From JAABVD01 sp965204545 (GTDB lineage: Bacteria; Verrucomicrobiota; Verrucomicrobiia; Opitutales; UBA2995), in assembly GCA_965204545.1 (NCBI GenBank), contig CBDBFA010000003.1, positions 124,001 to 188,000 of the forward strand: a DNA stretch of 64,000 nt, in the 5' to 3' direction. The notes under the pieces were generated by a model. That model was not told the DNA's origin. It made no database searches and saw only the letters and a program-made list of their open reading frames with translations. Positions 45,699 through 53,542 of this stretch are shown piece by piece. Every line of letters begins with the position of its first letter. The stretch's first letter is position 1. The translations under genes were made by a program, and so were the position numbers.

Positions 45699-46426
45699 AA
45701 AAGTGAGGCTGCCGCTGTATCCAGAAACAGGTGACAATCCGGATGAGTCTGCAAGATCGAAGCAGGAATATTGGGGGTAACCGGCCCCTGTAACGCCTCC
45801 CTGACCGCTTCAGCTTTTCTTCCGTCGGGAACGGTACAGATGATGGTCTGACTTTTCAGAATCTGTTGAATCGACATGGAAATCGCTTGCTCGGGCACGG
45901 AATCGAAATCCGGAAACCACCCTTCACCTAATTGTTGTTTTCGGCAGGCATCATCAAGGTTTACTACCAGGTAGGGTTCGTTGGTCTCGAAGTCGGCGGG
46001 AGGATCGTTAAATGCCAGATGGCCATTTTCGCCAATGCCGACAAAGGCCACATCTATGGAAGTCAATGCCAGGATGTCCCCTACCCTCCTGCATTCCTTT
46101 TCGGGTTCGGTGTCTGCATCCAGGTAGTGAAAAGCCTTCAAAGGTATGGGAAGTTTTTCCACAAATCGCTCTCGCAAGTATTTCCGAAAGGAAGCCGGGT
46201 GCTCGATGGACATGCCAATGTATTCGTCGAGATGGAAGCAGACTATGGAAGTCCAATCCAGTTCTGCTCTTGAAAGGCTGGCCAACATTTCAAACTGTGA
46301 TGCGCCCGTGGCGACAATCATGGCCGCAGTCCCGGTTTCCATCAGAGCATTTTCTAGCCGTTGGGCACCCGCAGCTGCAGCGGATGCACCCATTTCTTCC
46401 TTCGAATCGAAAATCGTAGTATTCAT
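45695..46426 (-). CDS. nagB: Glucosamine-6-phosphate deaminase
   Basis: A 243-residue enzyme converting glucosamine-6-phosphate to fructose-6-phosphate and ammonia. The conserved CFHLDEYIGM (catalytic D67/E68 region) and GIGENGHLAFNDPP (with H136) are intact, and MSIQQILKSQ and VPDGRKAEAV are as in NagB. The ATG at 46426 begins the typical N terminus; the longer open frame upstream is rejected. No strong ribosome site is visible. It is first gene of a translationally coupled nagB-nagA-transporter operon, giving a complete route from GlcNAc-6-P to central metabolism. The kinase forming GlcNAc-6-P is not in the window. Confidence 0.9.
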   Translation of the reverse strand: MNTTIFDSKEEMGASAAAAGAQRLENALMETGTAAMIVATGASQFEMLASLSRAELDWTSIVCFHLDEYIGMSIEHPASFRKYLRERFVEKLPIPLKAFHYLDADTEPEKECRRVGDILALTSIDVAFVGIGENGHLAFNDPPADFETNEPYLVVNLDDACRKQQLGEGWFPDFDSVPEQAISMSIQQILKSQTIICTVPDGRKAEAVREALQGPVTPNIPASILQTHPDCHLFLDTAAASLL

Positions 46427-46655
46427 GAAGCAGTTACAGAATTGACAATAATTTTCAAGATGGCGGGCATAGTCCACCCGAACGCGACAACCCGACCTAC
46501 CTGATCGCGAGATTGTCGGCATAAATCTGCCCGGCAAGCAGCCCCCAAAGCGCCACCCCTCTTAAACATTGCCAGATTATGCGTTTCATAAATTGTTTTT
46601 CAAAGAGTTGATTTTGGGTCAGGCGGTTAGCGGACATAATTTTTGGATGTATCTT

Positions 46656-46854
46656 CCTAATTGGCGTCGTTGGCGCCATTTGTGGAACCCCGTTGGGGTT
46701 CGATTGTGTGGGTAATAGGTAACCCAGTGTGCGCTTCGCGACACTGGGCTTTGGAGTGGAACTGCGTTGCAGTTCATTCCAGATAGGTCGGCATCAATAA
46801 CGGAGGGCGGGTTTTCCAACCCGCCTATTCGTAGGGGCGAGGCATGCCTCGCCC
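46656..46854 (+). repeat. Multi-hairpin cassette, copy 2
   Basis: Six successive palindromes. 46663-46677 is GGCGTC/GGCGCC. 46685-46701 is GAACCCC-GTT-GGGGTTC, perfect. 46723-46748 is CCCAGTGT/ACACTGGG with an inner CGC/GCG. 46752-46781 is TGGAGTGGAACTGC/GCAGTTCATTCCA. 46806-46825 is GGCGGGTT-TTCC-AACCCGCC, perfect. 46835-46854 is GGGCGAGGCATGCCTCGCCC, a perfect 20-bp palindrome. Order and spacing match copy 1 at 42194-42392. Confidence 0.85.
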
Positions 46855-46969
46855 ACATCCCTGCCTCAAAATCTTGATCTTGATCGTGATCTTGATCGAA
46901 TTGTAGGAGCGACTTTACGCCGCGATTGCTTCAGGCCGTTTGGCGCCCCGGCCCCCCTCCTTTATTCAA

Positions 46970-47020
46970 TTCCTAATTCCTCATTCCTCATTCCTCATTC
47001 CTAATTGGCGCCCTTGGGCG
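46970..47020 (+). repeat. Short tandem repeat plus hairpin
   Basis: Heptamer-like units of TTCCTAA and TTCCTCA repeat about five times (46970-47005), then GGCGCCC-TTG-GGCGCC. The same units precede cassette copy 1 at about 42167-42200, so this motif is part of the same repeat family. Confidence 0.65.
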
Positions 47021-47108
47021 CCTCTCCCCCTCTGGGTCCTCTGGGTTCTCTGTGGTGATAAATTTAAGAGACGGCACATTAGCCCGCAGGTCGCCAATCC
47101 ATACTCAT

Positions 47109-47534
47109 CTATATTTTTGGAATCCGTGTGCTAAACGGATTCACCACGGATACGCCCCCATAGTTTTGCCCCGGATTTAAGTCCTCTGAATAAACGGTTT
47201 CACAGTTGGACCATCGGGCCGCTTCGATTATAGCCGCATCCCAATAAGATAGCTGCCAACGCTCTTTCGCTATGAATGAGGCGTCAAGTAATTGGACGGT
47301 TATGTCCTGAATGGAAAACCGTTTCCAACATTGGATCAATGAAACGGCTTCCTCGTGCAGAAGGGCCCCGGACCGGGAAGACCGCGTTGCTTGCACATAA
47401 AACTCCTGAAAAACTTGCACCGAAACACACAAATCATCCGAGTCGAGTATTTTTTCTGCGACCGCTCGCTTGTTGGCTTCACCTGGATCTGTGCTAATCC
47501 GGTACAAAAAAATATTAGTGTCAACGAAGGGCAT
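47109..47534 (-). CDS. vapC: PIN-domain toxin VapC (module 4)
   Basis: A 141-residue PIN ribonuclease toxin with MPFVDTNIFLYRISTD (first Asp), VSVQVFQEFYVQ (Glu), LSYWDAAIIEAA and VYSEDLNPGQNYGG (C-terminal acidic residues). It overlaps its antitoxin gene by 14 bp. It is the closest relative in this window of the module 3 toxin at 42859-43266. Confidence 0.9.
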   Translation of the reverse strand: MPFVDTNIFLYRISTDPGEANKRAVAEKILDSDDLCVSVQVFQEFYVQATRSSRSGALLHEEAVSLIQCWKRFSIQDITVQLLDASFIAKERWQLSYWDAAIIEAARWSNCETVYSEDLNPGQNYGGVSVVNPFSTRIPKI

Positions 47535-47775
47535 TCCGGTCGTGGATTTGGTCGCGTGCTAGTCGATCAGCTGCTGAGAATTTTCCACCTCGGGCACGTA
47601 TCCGGTCCAGAGTTTCCTTTTCGAGCCGCTTCAATCGTTCAGATTCCGTCTCCTCCGCAGCCATTTCCTTTAATACTTTTCGCACGATGGCCGAAACCGA
47701 GGTGCGCTGCTCAGCTGCACGTACCCGCGCCCTGTGATAAACTTCATCTTCCACACTAACTGTGATATTTTTCAT
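47521..47775 (-). CDS. vapB: Ribbon-helix-helix antitoxin (VapB-like, module 4)
   Basis: An 84-residue protein starting MKNITVSVEDEVYHRARVRA, a ribbon-helix-helix N terminus similar to module 3 (MKNITLKLEEKL). A charged tail (ETESERLKRLEKETLDRIRA) probably binds the toxin. Its 14-bp overlap with the toxin gene indicates coupling. Confidence 0.88.
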   Translation of the reverse strand: MKNITVSVEDEVYHRARVRAAEQRTSVSAIVRKVLKEMAAEETESERLKRLEKETLDRIRARGGKFSAADRLARDQIHDRNALR

Positions 47776-47856
47776 TTACACAGTATCGAAGAGCTTGAAC
47801 CGCCTGTCAATCTTCCATGTTAGCCCGGGATAAACCCCCTCCTACAGCTTGCAATC

Positions 47857-47997
47857 ATGATATTTTATGAAATTAAAGCATCGGAACAAGGGGGTGCATG
47901 GGGAATTTGGGATTTAACTGAAAATTTTGTTGCTGATGAAACTGTAATTGATGCCAAAGTTACCCTGGTAAGAGACGGAAGCAGAACGAATGAGTAA
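47857..47997 (+). CDS. Small open frame of unknown meaning
   Basis: A 46-codon frame beginning MIFYEIKASEQGGAWGIWDL and ending RDGSRTNE, overlapping the start of the next sulfatase by 8 bases. The composition resembles the end of a secreted beta-rich protein, but no family is recognised. It may be a remnant of a larger gene, or chance. Confidence 0.2.
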   Translation: MIFYEIKASEQGGAWGIWDLTENFVADETVIDAKVTLVRDGSRTNE

Positions 47998-50230
47998 GTA
48001 CAAAGGCCGCATCGAACGCACACACGGTGAGTCCACCCCGTGGTGGTCGGAACCGGAACGCGCGCGGGCAGGAGCGCCTAACGTGGTCATCGTTTATATG
48101 GACGATATGGGCTATTCCGATCCGGGTTGTTATGGGTCGGAGATCGATACCCCGCACATCGACGCACTGGCGGGACGTGGGCAGCGCTTCACTCATTACA
48201 CGACCCATCCGATCTGTTCTCCGGCTCGGGCCGCGTTGCTTACCGGGAGAAACGGTCACGCAGTGGGCACGGGATGGCTTTCCAATACGAATGCGGGGTT
48301 TCCCGGTTACACCGGCGAGATTCCGCTGAATGTTCCGACCCTGGCGGAAACGTTTCGGGCTGCCGGATACGAGACGCTGATGACGGGCAAGTGGCACAAC
48401 ACACCGACGCTGGACACCGTGCCGGGCGGGCCCAAACACAACTGGCCCACACAACGCGGATTCGATAATTTTTACGGTTTCATGGAAGGCGAGACGCATT
48501 TCTTTTTTCCGTCCCGGATCCAGAAGAACAACCAACTCGTGGCAATCGACGCGTATCCCCAGGACTATTACGCCACGGACGACTGGACTGACCGAAGCAT
48601 CCAGTTTATAAAGGACCTGCGCGGTTCCTCAGCGGACAAGCCTTTCTTTCTCTACCTCGCCCACAACGCCGTGCATGCGCCACTGCAGTCGAAACCCGCC
48701 GACCGGGCCAAGTACAGTGGGCGCTACGACGAGGGCTGGACAAAGCTTCGACTCCAGCGCTTTCATCGCCAGTTGGAGATGGGTCTGGTGCCGGAGGGAA
48801 CCCGGCTGCCCGAATCGGATCCTCGGGTCCCACTGTGGCAGGACACGGATCCGGCTGACCGCAAACTTTTCGCGCGGCACATGGAAACCTATGCGGCAAT
48901 GCTCGATTGCGTGGATCAGAATCTGGGTAAGCTGGTAGCGTGCCTGGACCAACTCGGCGAGCTGGACAATACCATTATCGTGTTTACTTCCGATAACGGG
49001 GGAACCGATGCCGGGGAGACAACGGGAATGTTCAACAATAACCGTCGCTATATGGGACTCCCTCCGGATACTGTCGAGTCGGATCGCGCGCGGGTCGATG
49101 AGTTGGGTGGGCCGCGCAGCGTATCGCTTTATCCCACGGGCTGGGGTGAGGTGTGCAACACGCCCTTCCCTTCGTTCAAGACCTATACCGGCGCTGGCGG
49201 CCGACGCGTTTCCTTTATCGTATCCTGGCCGTCCGGCCTTCAGGATCAGGGCGTAATTCGCCGACAATTCGTCCACGTGACCGACATCATGCCGACACTG
49301 CTGGAACTGGCCTGCGTTGAAGCGCTGACGGAGGTGAATGGAAAAGCGGTACAGGGGATGCACGGACTGAGCTTCGCCGACGTGCTGCGTTCGAATAAGC
49401 CGTCACCACGGACTGAACAGTATTATGAATGCTGGGCCAACCGCGCCTTCTATCGTGAGGGATGGCTGGCACGCTCGATACAGAAGCGGGGCGAGCCAAT
49501 CGTGATGGATAACTGGACGCTACACAACCTCGAGGAGGATTTCTCAGAGGCTACCGACGTCAGAGATCGACACCCGGACAAACTGGCGGATCTGGTGGAG
49601 GCATTCGACAAGGCGGCGTGGGAGAACAGGGTCTACCCGCTGGACAATCGGGACCGCATTCAGAAGTTTTCGGACCTCTCCGAGAAGCAGAAGGCGGCGG
49701 CAGATCGTCCCCGCACTTTCCTTCCCGGAACTCAGACCATTCACCGGGCGGATATCCTGCCGCTTGTGGCGGACCGCTCTTTTACAATGTCGGTACGCTT
49801 CAATTCCGAAAGCGAGGACGAAGGTGTCCTCTGGGCCTTGGGAGATCCCATCGGAGGGATGGTCCTTTACCTCGAAGACGGTGAACTCGGATTCCACTAT
49901 AATGGGTTTGGCGAGGAGACGTCGTTGGTCCCTGTGGCTCTGCCGCCGGGGAGTCACGAGGTGACGCTCGTTTACGAAGCTTTGGGTAGCCGACAGGGAC
50001 GAGGGAGGCTGCTCGTCGATGCCGTCGAAGCCGTCGGTTGGACGGTGCTCTCCCCTACCCTTGCCTTCGGGATATTCGAAGGCCTGGACATAGGGCTGGA
50101 TCGACGTGGACCGGTATCATGGCCGCTCTATGAGCGACACGGCGCATTCCCATTCACCGGGGAAATCCAGGACCTACAGGTGATTCCCGGAAAGCGGGGG
50201 CACCAAAAAGGGGTCAAACGCAAAATATAA
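47990..50230 (+). CDS. Arylsulfatase (AtsA/S1_4-like) with C-terminal accessory domain
   Basis: A 746-residue sulfatase without an obvious signal peptide. The formylglycine site is C76-S-P-A-R80 in HPICSPARAALLTGR, as in Pseudomonas AtsA-type enzymes. Metal-site segments are VYMDDMGYSDPGCYG and VFTSDNGG, and TGKWHNTP carries the conserved Lys/His. A C-terminal region of about 170 residues (from about 575) has a jelly-roll or lectin-like look (SFTMSVRFNSESEDEGVLW). Oddity: the last six residues (GVKRKI) and the stop are encoded by a REP arm, so the natural C terminus has been replaced or extended. The RAYT gene follows 40 bp later. Confidence 0.9.
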   Translation: MSKYKGRIERTHGESTPWWSEPERARAGAPNVVIVYMDDMGYSDPGCYGSEIDTPHIDALAGRGQRFTHYTTHPICSPARAALLTGRNGHAVGTGWLSNTNAGFPGYTGEIPLNVPTLAETFRAAGYETLMTGKWHNTPTLDTVPGGPKHNWPTQRGFDNFYGFMEGETHFFFPSRIQKNNQLVAIDAYPQDYYATDDWTDRSIQFIKDLRGSSADKPFFLYLAHNAVHAPLQSKPADRAKYSGRYDEGWTKLRLQRFHRQLEMGLVPEGTRLPESDPRVPLWQDTDPADRKLFARHMETYAAMLDCVDQNLGKLVACLDQLGELDNTIIVFTSDNGGTDAGETTGMFNNNRRYMGLPPDTVESDRARVDELGGPRSVSLYPTGWGEVCNTPFPSFKTYTGAGGRRVSFIVSWPSGLQDQGVIRRQFVHVTDIMPTLLELACVEALTEVNGKAVQGMHGLSFADVLRSNKPSPRTEQYYECWANRAFYREGWLARSIQKRGEPIVMDNWTLHNLEEDFSEATDVRDRHPDKLADLVEAFDKAAWENRVYPLDNRDRIQKFSDLSEKQKAAADRPRTFLPGTQTIHRADILPLVADRSFTMSVRFNSESEDEGVLWALGDPIGGMVLYLEDGELGFHYNGFGEETSLVPVALPPGSHEVTLVYEALGSRQGRGRLLVDAVEAVGWTVLSPTLAFGIFEGLDIGLDRRGPVSWPLYERHGAFPFTGEIQDLQVIPGKRGHQKGVKRKI

Positions 50231-50231
50231 A
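50204..50231 (+). repeat. REP arm, left flank of the RAYT gene
   Basis: CAAAAAGGGG joined to TCAAACGCAAAATATAAA. It contains the 17-base core GGGGTCAAACGCAAAAT of the local REP family and overlaps the 3' end of the sulfatase gene, coding its last residues and stop. It is the inverse of the arm at 51189-51216. Confidence 0.88.
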
Positions 50232-50270
50232 TATTTGACCACATTCCCCTGGGCGCTGTAGCGTATCCGA

Positions 50271-51185
50271 ATGCCACGCAAAGCACGCATTGAGTATCCG
50301 GGAGCGATTTACCACGTGATCAGTCGCGGAAATTACCGTAAAGAATTGTTCACGGCGGAGACGACAGGGGCTGCGTTTGAGAGGGCGATCTTCGAGGTGG
50401 CTGAGCGCTGCGGATGGAAGTTGCACGCCTATGTGATCATGAGTAACCACTACCACTTGGCGGTGGAGACACCGGAGCCGAACTTGGTGGACGGAATGCG
50501 CTGGCTACAGAGTACCTTTGCCACGCGCTTTAACCGATTCCACAATGAGCGTGGTCATGTCTTTCAGGGGCGCTACAAATCGATCCTCATCAATGAGAAC
50601 AGACCATTGATCGGATTGATCAACTACATCCATTTAAATCCGGTGCGCGCGAAGCTCTGCACGGTCGATGAGCTCAAGGACTACGCGCTGTCCAGCTACC
50701 CGAAGTATTGGAAGCGAAAGCGGCCTGAATGGCTGGATCGCACGACGCTACTCTCGCTCTTTGACTTGCCCGACACGCTGGCTGGGATGCGAAAGTATGA
50801 AGCACACCTGAAGCTGCAGGATGAAGGGGACCCACGAAAGCGTGAAGCCCTGGCGAAGCAGTATTGCCGCGGGTGGTTCCTCGGGAGCCCGCAAGCCAAA
50901 AAGGATCTGGCAAAAGATTTATTCGAATCGGCACCAATGGTGAACTGGGAGGGCGTCGATCTAAAGGAACTGAACGAAACGCGCTGGGAGCAGATCGTGC
51001 AAGCCGAACTGAAGCGCCTAAAGAAAAAGGAATCTGCAATTGCTCAAGATCCTAAAGGAACCGCCTGGAAGGTGGGCATAGCCAAACATCTGCGCAAAGA
51101 AACGACAGCAAAGAATCCATGGATCGCCGAACGCCTGAAAATGGGACACCCCAACTACGTCAGCAATCTGGTCAATAAAGCATAA
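50271..51185 (+). CDS. REP-associated tyrosine transposase (RAYT, IS200-like Y1)
   Basis: A 304-residue single-strand DNA transposase/nickase of the Y1 HUH family. The start MPRKARIEYPGAIYHVISRG is characteristic. The HUH motif is H60-Y-H62 in VIMSNHYHLAVE, and HVFQGRYKSILI and YIHLNPVRAKL are family signatures. The catalytic tyrosine probably lies in the DYALSSYPKYW region. The C-terminal third is basic and probably binds the hairpin. RAYTs are known to act on REP hairpins in other bacteria. Here the gene is flanked by inverted REP arms, and five more arms lie within 9 kb, which makes it the likely mobiliser of this family. It looks intact. Confidence 0.92.
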   Translation: MPRKARIEYPGAIYHVISRGNYRKELFTAETTGAAFERAIFEVAERCGWKLHAYVIMSNHYHLAVETPEPNLVDGMRWLQSTFATRFNRFHNERGHVFQGRYKSILINENRPLIGLINYIHLNPVRAKLCTVDELKDYALSSYPKYWKRKRPEWLDRTTLLSLFDLPDTLAGMRKYEAHLKLQDEGDPRKREALAKQYCRGWFLGSPQAKKDLAKDLFESAPMVNWEGVDLKELNETRWEQIVQAELKRLKKKESAIAQDPKGTAWKVGIAKHLRKETTAKNPWIAERLKMGHPNYVSNLVNKA

Positions 51186-51188
51186 ATC

Positions 51189-51216
51189 TTTAGATTTTGC
51201 GTTTGACCCCTTTGTG
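51189..51216 (-). repeat. REP arm, right flank of the RAYT gene
   Basis: The minus strand reads CACAAAGGGG then TCAAACGCAAAATCTAAA. It is inverted relative to the left-flank arm, so the RAYT gene is enclosed by a pair. The RAYT stop codon is 4 bp upstream. Confidence 0.85.
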
Positions 51217-51235
51217 ATCCCAAGGGAAAGAACTC

Positions 51236-53413
51236 ATGAGAAAAACAGAATGTAAAAACATTCCAAGGCTCGCCTTGATCGCATTCCTCTCAGCAACCTC
51301 TGGATTACAGGCACAGCTGACGCACGAATTGTCATCAAACGCGCACGTCCGACAATTCAGGGTCGCTGGTCCTTTCCACCAGGAAGGGCTGCAGCCCGAT
51401 CGTTTTGCCGAACTGATGGAAATCGAATTCATTGATAATGAAAACCGGTTTGGCCTGGGTGAGGACAAATACGATTCAGTGGTGGCAGAAATCGGACCTG
51501 ATGATTCCATCGATTTCAATGAGGTTCTTGGCGAAAGCGAAATGGCTCTCGCCTATGCCCAATTCGAGGTTCAAGCCTCCGAAGAGGCGGAGGTACTGTT
51601 CCTGGTATCCGCGGCAGATGGCGCCAAGATCTACCTGAATGGCGAGAGTGTACACGCGTCCTTCGGAGGAATGGGGCCGAACTATCTTCACTTCTTTGCA
51701 AATGTACAAGAAGGAAAGAACAACGTCGTTATCAAGGTGCCCAACCGGGACTGGGGTTGGCGCTTATCGGTGAGGATCCTGGATGAAGAACGGGCCGCGT
51801 CGTATCTCGACAAAGATGATGAAGAGAATGAATACCAGAAATTCCTTCACAGCAACCTGGAGATAAGAACAGGCACCGCGGCCGATCCCAGGTTTCGGCC
51901 GGGAAGGTTTCCCGTATTGGTCTTCGAGAACCCGCAACTGGTTAAAAAACACTTGGGAGGAAGTTATCGCATCAGAACCAGGTGGTTTGACGCCGATCCG
52001 GTGGAAGTGGATTATCCGAAAAATCCCGGGCGCTATGCCTATTACGCGGAAATCAACGGAGCGAATGGCATCACCCTGAAAAAATCGGCTACTCTGTTCT
52101 GTTCGGACGACTGGAGGGGCCAATTTCAGAGGATGGATTCCAAATTGGGCTATATCGCTGTAAACGACATCCCGGAAAGCACATGGGAGGCACACGGAGA
52201 GGCGATCGGCGAATTTGCGGGCTCAATCATGCAGTCATCCATGATGCTTCAGAAAGAAGGCGCCGTTCTTTTGGCGTTTGCCGAGGAAGTGAACAAACAG
52301 AAGCTTAGGCCGGGTCCACGGACGACACCGCTGATTTTGAACGGGGACTATCACGCCAGATTGAAGCAAAAGATCCTGGGCGTAGAAAACAAGTATCCGA
52401 AACTTAATCGACCCGCCGCTACCGGAAAAAAAGCTCCCGTTTTGACAAACCTATCCGAATCACAGGCAGAAGAATATGAAGACCTGAGGTCAGAGCTGAT
52501 ACAGGCAGCCGACGAATGGATGGAAGATGGCGGGGCGCCATTCGATATACTGGTGGCCTTGCGAGGTAACATCATTTTCCATGGAAGTTTCGGGCAGGAC
52601 AATTATGGAAGATTCACCACGGAGACACCCACCGAAATTGCTTCCATCACCAAATTGCTGACCGGTGTGCTGTTTGCCCAGTTCGTGGACCAGGGGATCA
52701 TAGGTATTGACGATCCCGTGGGCTTATACCTGCCCGAATTCCCTTTGACCGGCCCTAATGCCGTGACCATGCGCCATTGTTTTACTCATACCAGCGGGTT
52801 CTATGGTCATGCCCTTTTTGATGGCGTTCACAATCCCTGGCTGGAAAACACCCTGGCCCTGGTCATAAAGGACGATACCGTGGGCCAAGAGCACAGGTAC
52901 AATGGAATGGGTTATAACCTGGTAGGAAAGGTCATGGAGTTGGTCACCGGAAAAAGCGTATTCAGATTGTTCAGGGAATACCTCTACGATCCCCTGGAAA
53001 TGAACGATACGGTTCACGACTGGGACCTGGGATTCAGTTGTCAGAGCACGGCCTATGACTTGGCCAAGGTTGGACAATTATTGCTCAATGGGGGAAGCTA
53101 TGGAAACCTGCAATTCTTCACACCGGAAACCTTGGAAATGATCCTCCCAAAAGACCTCAACGAATTCTACCCTGGGGTGAACAGGAAATGGGGCATCGGA
53201 ATCAACTATCAGGACCGTAGCGGGCTGATTTCCGACAACGTCATCGGACACGGTTCAGCCACTTCCAACACCTTCTGGGTAGTCCCGGAACATGACCTGG
53301 TGATAACTCAGACCAGGAGACGCGGGACCAGGAATTTCGGACCCAATTTCAGGAAAGTGATCGAGGTGATCAAAAAGCACCTGGCAAAAAAGGGGTCAAA
53401 CGCAAAATGTTAA
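51236..53413 (+). CDS. Exported serine beta-lactamase-fold hydrolase with large N-terminal region
   Basis: A 725-residue protein with a signal peptide (RLALIAFLSATSGLQAQ) and a ribosome site AAGGGAAAG. The C-terminal 300 residues are a class C beta-lactamase/esterase-like domain: nucleophile motif S-I-T-K in EIASITKLLTGVL, RYNGMGYNLVG in place of the usual YSN block, and a third motif GHGSATSNTFWV. The N-terminal about 420 residues are of unknown family, with a segment (LFLVSAADGAKIYLNGE) that recalls PA14-like or jelly-roll binding domains. Likely function: periplasmic esterase or peptidase-like hydrolase. The C-terminal KKGSNAKC and stop are REP-encoded. Confidence 0.8.
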   Translation: MRKTECKNIPRLALIAFLSATSGLQAQLTHELSSNAHVRQFRVAGPFHQEGLQPDRFAELMEIEFIDNENRFGLGEDKYDSVVAEIGPDDSIDFNEVLGESEMALAYAQFEVQASEEAEVLFLVSAADGAKIYLNGESVHASFGGMGPNYLHFFANVQEGKNNVVIKVPNRDWGWRLSVRILDEERAASYLDKDDEENEYQKFLHSNLEIRTGTAADPRFRPGRFPVLVFENPQLVKKHLGGSYRIRTRWFDADPVEVDYPKNPGRYAYYAEINGANGITLKKSATLFCSDDWRGQFQRMDSKLGYIAVNDIPESTWEAHGEAIGEFAGSIMQSSMMLQKEGAVLLAFAEEVNKQKLRPGPRTTPLILNGDYHARLKQKILGVENKYPKLNRPAATGKKAPVLTNLSESQAEEYEDLRSELIQAADEWMEDGGAPFDILVALRGNIIFHGSFGQDNYGRFTTETPTEIASITKLLTGVLFAQFVDQGIIGIDDPVGLYLPEFPLTGPNAVTMRHCFTHTSGFYGHALFDGVHNPWLENTLALVIKDDTVGQEHRYNGMGYNLVGKVMELVTGKSVFRLFREYLYDPLEMNDTVHDWDLGFSCQSTAYDLAKVGQLLLNGGSYGNLQFFTPETLEMILPKDLNEFYPGVNRKWGIGINYQDRSGLISDNVIGHGSATSNTFWVVPEHDLVITQTRRRGTRNFGPNFRKVIEVIKKHLAKKGSNAKC

Positions 53414-53542
53414 AATCGCCTTCTAGTTTCACCTGAATGACTGAAGCGAACCAATAAGATTTTAACATTTTGCGTTTGACCCCTTTTTTGCCAGGTGAAA
53501 CTAGAAGGCGATTTTAACATTTTGCGTTTGACCCCTTTTTTG
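53385..53542. repeat. Triple REP element between convergent genes
   Basis: Three arms are present. 53385-53417 and 53458-53490 are a perfect 33-bp inverted repeat. 53385-53435 and 53492-53542 form a larger perfect 51-bp inverted repeat. The core GGGGTCAAACGCAAAAT is in each arm. The left arm encodes the C-terminal tail of the hydrolase gene (+). The far-right arm encodes the tail of the sulfatase gene (-). It could also act as a bidirectional transcript end, since each arm closes with a T-run. Confidence 0.92.

Larger units (their letters stand above)
46427..47108. other. Gene-free hairpin island 2
   Basis: About 680 bases upstream of nagB. At 46497-46590 on the minus strand a 30-codon piece, MKRIIWQCLRGVALWGLLAG..., looks like an isolated signal peptide followed by a stop, possibly the remnant of a secreted protein gene. 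The rest holds the hairpin cassette (46656-46854) and a TTCCTCAT-type short tandem repeat (46970-47005) followed by a GGCGCCC/GGGCGCC hairpin. The stray fold-back terminus TTAGCCCGCAGG is at about 47079. Confidence 0.55.

Noticed and set aside
48629..49363. 244-codon minus-strand open frame
   Set aside because: Antisense to the sulfatase 47990-50230, with no family resemblance.
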